From the NCBI GenBank assembly GCA_900768735.1, contig CAAGDZ010000422.1, positions 1 to 5,169 of the forward strand: a stretch of DNA of 5,169 nt, read 5' to 3'. The stretch comes from Oscillospiraceae bacterium. GTDB lineage: Bacteria > Bacillota > Clostridia > Oscillospirales > Ruminococcaceae. Of this stretch, positions 1-5,169 are shown piece by piece. The notes under the pieces were generated by a model. The model saw nothing but the letters and a program-made list of their open reading frames with translations, ran no database searches and was not told the DNA's origin. Position 1 is the stretch's first letter, and each line of letters starts with the position of its first letter. A program made the position numbers and the translations under genes.

Positions 1-149
1 AAATCAAGGCTGAACAGCCCCATAATCGACTTTGCATCAACAACGTACTTTCCGACGGTGATGTCACAATCAAAATCGTAACGGTTTACAATATCGACAA
101 ACTCCTTAACGTCATTTATAGCCGTCAGTTTTACTTTTAATTCTGTCAT
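1..149 (-). CDS. HPr-like small protein lacking the catalytic histidine (partial, N-terminal 49 residues)
   Basis: The minus strand starts at an ATG (complement of 147-149) and runs off the left edge after 49 codons plus two bases. An AGGAG ribosome binding site (complement of 159-163) lies 9 nt upstream and fixes the start. The protein begins MTELKVKLTAINDVKEFVDI and continues to a KSIMGLFSLD segment at residues 40-49. That segment matches the region of HPr, the PTS phosphocarrier, around its regulatory serine (Ser46 of Bacillus HPr); here it is Ser41. The active-site loop of true HPr (G-[IL]-H-A-R-P, His15) is absent: the aligned stretch, about residues 9-18, reads TAINDVKEFV. The protein therefore probably cannot accept phosphate from Enzyme I and carry sugar phosphotransfer. 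By analogy with Bacillus Crh, which also lacks His15 and keeps Ser46, a regulatory cytosolic role is possible, but this is inference. HPr proteins are usually about 80-90 residues, so roughly 30-40 are outside the window. The gene is divergent from mtaB and has its own promoter. Confidence 0.8.
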   Translation of the reverse strand, partial: MTELKVKLTAINDVKEFVDIVNRYDFDCDITVGKYVVDAKSIMGLFSLD

Positions 150-209
150 TGATAATCTCTCCTTTCACCTATTGCTTACAAATTATATCTTCTCTTGTTC
201 TTTCTGTCT

Positions 210-238
210 TGTAAAAGGCTCTGCGGTTTCCTTTTACA
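210..238. repeat. Perfect 9-bp inverted repeat with 11-nt loop at the predicted start of the HPr-like transcript
   Basis: TGTAAAAGG (210-218) and CCTTTTACA (230-238) are exact reverse complements separated by 11 nt. The left end of the minus-strand transcript is predicted at about 237-238, so the RNA would open with this stem-loop. No run of U follows the stem on either strand, so it does not look like an intrinsic terminator. It could be a protective 5' hairpin in the mRNA, or a DNA dyad bound by a repressor just downstream of the promoter. Nothing visible decides between these. Confidence 0.75.
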
Positions 239-243
239 GCTTC

Positions 244-272
244 ATAATAGCAATTTTTCCGAAATTAGTCAA
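244..272 (-). promoter_or_regulatory. Sigma-A-type promoter for the HPr-like gene
   Basis: Read on the minus strand, a -35 box TTGACT (complement of 267-272) and a -10 box TATTAT (complement of 244-249) are separated by exactly 17 nt. Each hexamer matches 5 of 6 consensus bases. The predicted start of transcription is near 237-238, giving a leader of about 88 nt before the ATG at 149. An AT-rich stretch upstream (273-300) could act as an UP element. It contains a second TTGACT (complement of 290-295) with no matching -10 box. The call rests on sequence only. Confidence 0.8.
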
Positions 273-300
273 GGGAAAAAATCAATAAAAGTCAATTTAC

Positions 301-329
301 TTGCAAAATTCGTAATTTTAAAGTATAAT
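301..329 (+). promoter_or_regulatory. Sigma-A-type promoter for mtaB
   Basis: A -35 box TTGCAA (301-306, 4 of 6 consensus bases) and a perfect -10 box TATAAT (324-329) are separated by 17 nt. Transcription would start near 336, giving a leader of about 50 nt before the mtaB ATG at 386. The promoter is back to back with that of the HPr-like gene: the two -35 boxes are only 28 bp apart, and the AT-rich DNA between them (273-300) could serve both. Confidence 0.85.
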
Positions 330-385
330 AGACGTGTCAGACCTTTTCTTTTGGTGAAACTAAACAAATATTAAGAGTGATTTTT

Positions 386-1681
386 ATGAAATATGCTATA
401 CAAACCTTCGGCTGCAAGGTCAACCAATACGAAAGCGCAGCCGTTGCAAAAGCTATGGACGAGCACGGCTACGAGCACACCGACGACATTTTTGCCGCGG
501 ATATTGTGATAATAAACTCCTGCTCGGTGACCGAAAACAGCGACAAAAAGGCAAAGCAGCTTATAAATAAACTTAAAAAGCGCAACCCCGCGTGTATCGC
601 GGCGCTGGCAGGCTGTTTTCCGCAGGCGTTTCCCGACGAAGCCGGAAGGCTTTCCGCCGATATTATAATAGGTACCGAGCAAAAGACCGCGCTTGCGGAC
701 AGGATTGACGAATTTGTCAGAAACACGGCGGCATATATAAATATCCCTCCCCGCCCCGTAAAAGCGCAGTACGAGGAGCTTGGGTATGCCGATATGGGCA
801 AGACCCGCGCGTTTATCAAGATTGAGGACGGCTGTGACAGATTCTGTTCCTACTGCATTATCCCGACCGCGCGCGGCTCGGTTCGATCACGCCCGCTTGA
901 CGAGATAGTAAAAGAGGCGCGCTTTCAGCAAAGCCGCGGGCATAAGGAGATAGTGCTGGTCGGCATAAATCTTTCCTGCTACGGCAGCGACATCGGACTG
1001 CGGCTTGTCGATGCGATTGAGGCGGTATGTGCAGTTGACGGTATCGAGAGAGTGCGGCTGTCATCTCTCGAACCGGAGCTGCTGACCGATGAGGATATAA
1101 GCCGTATGGCAAAGCAGGAAAAGCTCTGCCCGCATTTTCACCTCTCCTTGCAGTCGGGCTGTGCCGCTACATTAAAGCGTATGAACCGACACTATACACC
1201 TGACGAATACTATGAGATAGTAAAAAATCTGCGGGCGCACTTCCCCGACTGCTCGATTACCACCGATGTGATGGTTGGCTTTGCGGGAGAAACCGATGAA
1301 GAATTTGCCGAGTCGGTCGCGTTTATGAAAAAGGTCGGCTTTGCCGCCGCCCATGTCTTTACCTACTCGGTAAGGGCGGGTACAGCCGCCGCTCGCCGCA
1401 CCGACTTTGTACCTCCCGACATCGCCGCAAAGCGGTATAAGATAATGAGCGGCCTTGCATCAGAGCTTAAAGCAAGCTATTTTAAAGGCTGTGTCGGAAA
1501 GACAGAAAAGGTGCTTATTCAGCGCCGCGAGAGCGAGGAATATGCAAACGGACTCACACCGCAGTATGTCCCCGTCAGAATTTACGGAAGCGGCGCAAAA
1601 AAGCAGGATATTCTGACGGTACGCATTACTTCTGCGACAGACAGCGAATTTTGTGTCGGAGAAGTAATAAAAAGCTTGTAA
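386..1681 (+). CDS. mtaB: tRNA N6-threonylcarbamoyladenosine(37)-C2 methylthiotransferase MtaB
   Basis: MtaB is a cytosolic radical-SAM enzyme that adds a methylthio group to t6A at position 37 of tRNAs reading ANN codons, giving ms2t6A. The 431-residue protein has the family's three parts. The N-terminal UPF0004 domain (about 1-115) opens with QTFGCKVNQYES and carries three cluster cysteines: Cys10, Cys46 (NSCSVTE) and Cys77 (AGCFPQ). The radical-SAM domain has the CX3CX2C motif at Cys150, Cys154 and Cys157 (EDGCDRFCSYCIIP), which binds the second [4Fe-4S] cluster and SAM. It is followed by LSLQSGC (about 253-259) and TDVMVGFAGE (about 293-302). A C-terminal TRAM-like domain (about 370-431) is expected to bind tRNA. 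FGCKVNQ and the overall layout favour MtaB over MiaB or RimO. I chose the ATG at 386 because a weak purine-rich site (AAGAGTG, 373-379) lies 6 nt upstream. An in-frame GTG at 377 sits inside that site and would add only three residues. Length is normal for the family. The usual YSPRxGT motif reads YSVRAGT here (327-333). Confidence 0.95.
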   Translation: MKYAIQTFGCKVNQYESAAVAKAMDEHGYEHTDDIFAADIVIINSCSVTENSDKKAKQLINKLKKRNPACIAALAGCFPQAFPDEAGRLSADIIIGTEQKTALADRIDEFVRNTAAYINIPPRPVKAQYEELGYADMGKTRAFIKIEDGCDRFCSYCIIPTARGSVRSRPLDEIVKEARFQQSRGHKEIVLVGINLSCYGSDIGLRLVDAIEAVCAVDGIERVRLSSLEPELLTDEDISRMAKQEKLCPHFHLSLQSGCAATLKRMNRHYTPDEYYEIVKNLRAHFPDCSITTDVMVGFAGETDEEFAESVAFMKKVGFAAAHVFTYSVRAGTAAARRTDFVPPDIAAKRYKIMSGLASELKASYFKGCVGKTEKVLIQRRESEEYANGLTPQYVPVRIYGSGAKKQDILTVRITSATDSEFCVGEVIKSL

Positions 1682-1704
1682 TTCATCTGAAAATGTAGTA
1701 TACT
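1676..1704 (+). promoter_or_regulatory. Promoter for purL, overlapping the end of mtaB
   Basis: A -35 box TTGTAA (1676-1681, 4 of 6 consensus bases) and a -10 box TATACT (1699-1704, 5 of 6) are separated by 17 nt. The -35 box is made of the last bases of mtaB, including its TAA stop codon. Transcription would start near 1711, giving a leader of about 83 nt before purL. No hairpin with a U-tract lies between the genes, so read-through from the mtaB promoter is also possible. Confidence 0.7.
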
Positions 1705-1714
1705 AATAGAGGTT

Positions 1715-1735
1715 GCTTGTCCGCATGGACAGCGC
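1715..1735 (+). other. Predicted hairpin at the start of the purL leader
   Basis: TGTCC (1718-1722) can pair with GGACA (1727-1731) around the four-base loop GCAT. A U-G wobble (1717-1732) extends the stem, and beyond a bulged C at 1733 two more pairs can form (1715-1716 with 1734-1735). The right arm is also the start of the first leader repeat. No U-tract follows, so this is not a terminator. The pairing was worked out by eye; no folding energy was calculated. Confidence 0.5.
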
Positions 1736-1769
1736 CTGACATATCCTCGGACAGCACCCGATGTTATCC
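1727..1769 (+). repeat. Two imperfect tandem copies of a 20-21-nt sequence in the purL leader
   Basis: Copy 1 (1727-1746) and copy 2 (1749-1769) both begin GGACAGC, continue RCCYGA and end TATCC, with about 16 matching positions and a 2-nt gap between them. In each copy the opening GGA can pair with the closing TCC. In copy 2 this grows into a 6-bp stem, CTCGGA (1746-1751) with TCCGAG (1767-1772), closing a 15-nt loop. The ribosome binding site at 1783-1787 lies outside the stem. I do not recognise the element as a known purine, PRPP or ZTP riboswitch. Confidence 0.55.
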
Positions 1770-1793
1770 GAGCAATAAAGACGGAGGAAATTT

Positions 1794-4700
1794 ATGTCAG
1801 TTTATCGTATTTATGTGGAAAAAAAGCCGCAGTTTGCGGTAGAAGGAAAGGCAGTCCTTTCGGACTTACAGACCGCCCTTCAGATAAAGGGTATTGAGGA
1901 TGTACGCATAGTAAACCGCTATGACGCCGAGGGACTTACAAAAGAAAACTTTGAAAAAGCAACTCCGACGGTTTTTTCCGAGCCGCCTGTTGACGATGTA
2001 TATTATACCCTCCCCGAAATCGGCGAGGACGAGAGAATGTTCGCCACCGAGTTTTTACCCGGTCAGTTCGACCAGAGGGCGGACTCTGCGGCACAGTGTA
2101 TACAGATGCTCTGTCAGGGCGACCGTCCGAGGGTAAAATACGCTAAGCTGTACATTTTAAAGGGCAAAATCACAGACGAGGATTTTGCCAAGATAAAGCA
2201 CTATCTGATAAACGCGGTAGAGGCGCGCGAATGCGGCTATGAGCAGTACGAAACTCTTGAAGTAAAGTACGATATACCCAAAGACGTACCCGTGCTTGAC
2301 GGCTTTATAAAGCTTGACAAGGACGCGCTTGCAGAGTTTATCAAGAAACACGGCCTTGCGATGGACCTCGGCGATATAATCTGCTGTCAGGAATATTTTG
2401 TAAAGGAACAGCGCGACCCCACCCTGACCGAAATCCGTATGCTCGACACCTACTGGTCAGACCACTGCCGTCATACCACCTTCGGCACAATTATCGACAA
2501 CGCGAAAATCGATGCTCCGTATATAGCGCAGACCTATAAAGAATACACCCTCGACAAGCAGTCTCTCGGCAGAGCCGCAAAGCCGGTATGCCTTATGGAT
2601 ATAGCTACCGCCGCGGTAAGAAAGCTTAAAGCCGACGGACTTCTCCCCGACCTTGACGAGAGCGAGGAGATAAACGCCTGCTCGGTAAAGATAACCGTTG
2701 ACGTAGACGGCAAGGACGAGCAATGGCTACTGATGTTCAAGAACGAGACGCACAACCACCCGACCGAAATCGAGCCGTTCGGCGGCGCGGCTACCTGCCT
2801 CGGCGGCGCGATACGCGACCCGCTTTCGGGACGCTCGTATGTATATCAGGCGATGCGCGTAACCGGCGCTTCCGACCCACTCCTCCCGGTAAACGAGACA
2901 ATCCCCGGAAAGCTCCCTCCGAGAAAGATAACAACCACTGCCGCACAGGGCTATTCGTCCTACGGCAACCAGATAGGACTTGCAACGGGTCACGTTGCGG
3001 AAATATACGACCCCGGCTATATGGCAAAGCGTATGGAAATCGGCGCTGTTATCGGTGCCGCACCCGCAGAAAACGTAATCCGCGAGCGCCCCGCCCCCGG
3101 AGATGTGATAATTCTGCTCGGCGGCAGGACAGGTCGTGACGGCTGCGGCGGTGCTACCGGCTCGTCAAAGTCGCACAGCGTAGAGTCGCTCGAAACCTGC
3201 GGCGCAGAGGTACAAAAGGGTAACGCGCCCGAGGAGAGAAAGCTCCAGCGTCTTTTCCGCGACAAGAATGCGACACAGCTGATAAAGCGCTGTAACGACT
3301 TCGGTGCGGGCGGCGTGTCAGTTGCTATCGGCGAGCTTGCCGACGGTCTTGAAATCGACCTCAACGCAGTACCGAAAAAGTATGACGGTCTTGACGGCAC
3401 GGAGCTTGCTATATCCGAGTCACAGGAAAGAATGGCTGTCGTTGTTGATAGAAACGATGTTGACAAGTTTATCGCGCTTGCCGGCAAGGAAAACCTTGAG
3501 GCTACCCCCGTTGCGGTAGTAACCGAGTCGCCGAGACTGAAAATGAACTGGAACGGCAAGACCATCTGCGATATTTCACGCGAGTTCTTAAATTCAAACG
3601 GTGCGGAAAAGCACACCGATATATATGTAGCAAATCCCACGGTTTCCTACTCCACCGGCAGACACAACACCGAAAAGGACTGGGAGTCGCTTGTCACCGA
3701 CCTGAACGTATGTTCGCAGAAGGGTCTTGTACAGCGCTTTGACTCGACAATCGGCGCAGGTACGGTACTTATGCCTTATTCGGGCAAGACGCAGCAGACC
3801 CCTGTACAGGCTATGGCGGCAAAGCTGCCTGTGCTCTCGGGCAACACAAAGACTGCATCTATCATGGGCTGGGGCTTCAACCCGTTTGTAAGCCGTCAGT
3901 CGCCCTATCACGGCGCGGCTCTCGCGGTTGTAGAGAGTATAGCTAAGGTTGTAGCCGCCGGCGGTAACAGCGACAAGTGCTGGCTTACCTGCCAGGAATA
4001 TTTCGAGCGTACACAGGGCAACCCTGAGCGCTGGGGCAAGCCGTTTGCGGCACTTCTCGGTGCGTACAAGGCACAGCTTGCGCTCTCCTGCGGCGCTATC
4101 GGCGGCAAGGACTCGATGTCAGGTACCTTTGAGGATATTGACGTACCGCCCACATTGGTTTCTTTCGCGGTATCAACGGCAAAGTCAGATAAAATCATCT
4201 CTGCGGAGTTTAAGCTCCCCTACAGCAATATCTACTATATCGCTCCCGAATACGACGAAAACAAGATGCCGGTATTTGACAGCGTAAAGAAAGTATTCAA
4301 GACCGTTGAAAAGGCTATCGCCGACGGAAAGGCGCTGTCTGTATGGTCGCTCGCAGGCGGCGGTATCGCCGAGGGTATCTTCAAAATGTCGCTCGGTAAC
4401 AGAATAGGCGCAAAGCTCACCGACATGGGTGACGAAAAGCTGTTCGGCCTTTGCTACGGCGCATTCATTATTGAGGCAAACAACGACATCGAGGGCGCAG
4501 AGCTTATCGGTGAAACGACAGAAGAATACAAAATCACAAGCGGCGGCGTTGTACTTGACATCGCAGAGCTTGAAAAGAAATATGACAGCGTGCTTGAGCC
4601 TATCTTCAAAAACGCCCTGCCCGAGCAGCCCGAACCTGTATCTGCGGCATACGACAAGGGCTGTGAGCTGCTTCAGAACCGCGCGCCGAGAGGTATCGCA

Positions 4701-5169
4701 AAGCCTAAGGTGCTTATCCCCGTATTCCCGGGTACAAACTGCGAATACGATATGGCGGCGGCGTTCAACAGATACGGCGGCGAGGCTGACATCTTCGTTG
4801 TACGCAACCTTTCGGCACAGAACATGGAGGACAGCGTAAACGAGTTTGCGTCACGCATAGCAAACAGCCAGATGATAGCTATACCCGGCGGCTTTTCCGG
4901 CGGTGACGAGCCGGAGGGCTCGGCAAAGTTCATCAACGCGTTCTTCCGCAACCCGAGGATAAAAGAGGCTGTCGAAGAGATGCTGTACACAAGAGACGGA
5001 CTTATGATAGGCATCTGCAACGGCTTCCAGGCTCTGATAAAGCTCGGTCTTGTGCCCTTCGGAAAGATTGTTCCGCTGAGCAGCGAAAGCCCGACGCTCA
5101 CCTACAATTCTATCGGCCGTCACCAGTCACAGCTTGCGCTTACAAAGATATGCACCAACAAGTCACCGT
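1794..5169 (+). CDS. purL: Phosphoribosylformylglycinamidine synthase, single-chain form (partial, C-terminus beyond window)
   Basis: FGAM synthase is cytosolic and catalyses the fourth step of de novo purine synthesis: FGAR + glutamine + ATP gives FGAM + glutamate + ADP + Pi. The ATG at 1794 follows GGAGG (1783-1787) by 6 nt. The frame is open for 1,125 codons to the window end. The PurS-like N-terminal domain (about 1-150) contains FLPGQFDQRADSA (87-99). A linker carries SDHCRHTTF (222-230), whose His224 aligns with the catalytic His of the family's S-x-HC motif. The first synthetase half has KNETHNHPTEIEPFGGAA (316-333), GGRTGRDG (443-450), DFGAGG (502-507) and SESQERM (541-547). The second half has GGKDSM (770-775) and a glycine-rich segment near 855. 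The glutaminase domain begins at about 972 with KVLIPVFPGTNCEYD; GICNGFQ supplies the nucleophile Cys1075. The partner His and Glu lie beyond the edge. Family members are about 1,240 residues, so roughly 110-120 are missing. The domains are fused here, whereas Bacillus splits them into PurS, PurL and PurQ. The wording of the GATase segment (GGFSGGDEPEGSAKF) resembles the clostridial/streptococcal clade (TIGR01857 type). Confidence 0.97.
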   Translation, partial: MSVYRIYVEKKPQFAVEGKAVLSDLQTALQIKGIEDVRIVNRYDAEGLTKENFEKATPTVFSEPPVDDVYYTLPEIGEDERMFATEFLPGQFDQRADSAAQCIQMLCQGDRPRVKYAKLYILKGKITDEDFAKIKHYLINAVEARECGYEQYETLEVKYDIPKDVPVLDGFIKLDKDALAEFIKKHGLAMDLGDIICCQEYFVKEQRDPTLTEIRMLDTYWSDHCRHTTFGTIIDNAKIDAPYIAQTYKEYTLDKQSLGRAAKPVCLMDIATAAVRKLKADGLLPDLDESEEINACSVKITVDVDGKDEQWLLMFKNETHNHPTEIEPFGGAATCLGGAIRDPLSGRSYVYQAMRVTGASDPLLPVNETIPGKLPPRKITTTAAQGYSSYGNQIGLATGHVAEIYDPGYMAKRMEIGAVIGAAPAENVIRERPAPGDVIILLGGRTGRDGCGGATGSSKSHSVESLETCGAEVQKGNAPEERKLQRLFRDKNATQLIKRCNDFGAGGVSVAIGELADGLEIDLNAVPKKYDGLDGTELAISESQERMAVVVDRNDVDKFIALAGKENLEATPVAVVTESPRLKMNWNGKTICDISREFLNSNGAEKHTDIYVANPTVSYSTGRHNTEKDWESLVTDLNVCSQKGLVQRFDSTIGAGTVLMPYSGKTQQTPVQAMAAKLPVLSGNTKTASIMGWGFNPFVSRQSPYHGAALAVVESIAKVVAAGGNSDKCWLTCQEYFERTQGNPERWGKPFAALLGAYKAQLALSCGAIGGKDSMSGTFEDIDVPPTLVSFAVSTAKSDKIISAEFKLPYSNIYYIAPEYDENKMPVFDSVKKVFKTVEKAIADGKALSVWSLAGGGIAEGIFKMSLGNRIGAKLTDMGDEKLFGLCYGAFIIEANNDIEGAELIGETTEEYKITSGGVVLDIAELEKKYDSVLEPIFKNALPEQPEPVSAAYDKGCELLQNRAPRGIAKPKVLIPVFPGTNCEYDMAAAFNRYGGEADIFVVRNLSAQNMEDSVNEFASRIANSQMIAIPGGFSGGDEPEGSAKFINAFFRNPRIKEAVEEMLYTRDGLMIGICNGFQALIKLGLVPFGKIVPLSSESPTLTYNSIGRHQSQLALTKICTNKSP

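Noticed and set aside
210..238. Inverted repeat as an intrinsic terminator
   Set aside because: No U-run follows on either strand, and the site lies between divergent promoters rather than at the end of a gene.
377..385. GTG at 377 as the mtaB start, giving a 434-residue protein
   Set aside because: The GTG lies inside the only purine-rich ribosome-binding stretch and has no such site of its own. The ATG at 386 has suitable spacing and gives the usual MKYAIQTFGCKVNQYES start.
371..1354. Minus-strand open frames of 60-116 codons across mtaB
   Set aside because: They lie antisense to a clear radical-SAM gene, show no family motifs and reflect its codon bias.
1749..1769. Resemblance of GGACAGCACCCGATG to the SAM-I riboswitch core (GGACTGGCCCGATG)
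   Set aside because: The match covers only about 14 bases. The other S-box elements, including the kink-turn, the CGGCAACC segment and a terminator, are absent, and the downstream gene is purL.
1725..1778. Two tiny reading frames in the purL leader, MDSA (ATG at 1725) and MLSEQ (ATG at 1761), as possible leader peptides
   Set aside because: Neither has a recognisable ribosome binding site, and they carry no codon run suggesting attenuation.
1711..1793. Purine, PRPP or ZTP riboswitch or Bacillus-type PurR box ahead of purL
   Set aside because: I see none of the conserved core sequences of these elements, no CCGAAC-type PurBox pair, and no terminator hairpin with a U-tract.
1921..5123. Open frames of 60-207 codons on both strands inside purL, including 3017-3640 minus and 2723-3139 plus
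   Set aside because: All lie within the continuous 1,125-codon purL frame, have low-complexity Ser/Arg/Pro-rich translations and show no recognisable domain.

Overview
This window reads as ordinary chromosomal DNA from a Gram-positive anaerobe of the class Clostridia. A Ruminococcus/Oscillospiraceae-type organism is the best guess. The reasons are strong AGGAG-type ribosome binding sites, clear sigma-A-type promoters (17-nt spacers) in AT-rich gaps between more GC-rich genes, a His-less HPr-like protein of a kind I associate with this group, and a single-chain clostridial/streptococcal-type PurL. The taxonomic placement is inference.

Layout: (1) At the left edge, on the minus strand, lie the first 49 codons of a small HPr-fold protein; the rest is outside the window. 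(2) A 236-bp AT-rich divergent intergenic region (150-385) holds two back-to-back promoters, one for the HPr-like gene and one for mtaB. It also holds a perfect 9-bp inverted repeat with an 11-nt loop, exactly where the HPr-like transcript should begin. (3) mtaB (386-1681, plus) encodes the radical-SAM tRNA methylthiotransferase that converts t6A37 to ms2t6A37. (4) A 112-bp gap (1682-1793) has no visible terminator. It holds a promoter whose -35 box overlaps the mtaB stop codon, then an approximately 83-nt leader with two imperfect copies of a 20-21-nt sequence and possible competing hairpins. (5) purL (1794 to the right edge, plus) encodes the single-chain FGAM synthase of de novo purine synthesis. 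It is open for 1,125 codons without a frame break and is cut by the window end before the last part of its glutaminase domain.

The genes do not form one obvious pathway: a phosphotransfer-regulator-like protein, a tRNA modification enzyme and a purine biosynthesis enzyme. mtaB and purL could share read-through transcripts, but purL appears to have its own promoter. I see no mobile element, CRISPR array, tRNA or rRNA gene. I also find no convincing novel multi-gene system. The least explained DNA is the repeated, foldable purL leader and the hairpin at the start of the HPr-like transcript.
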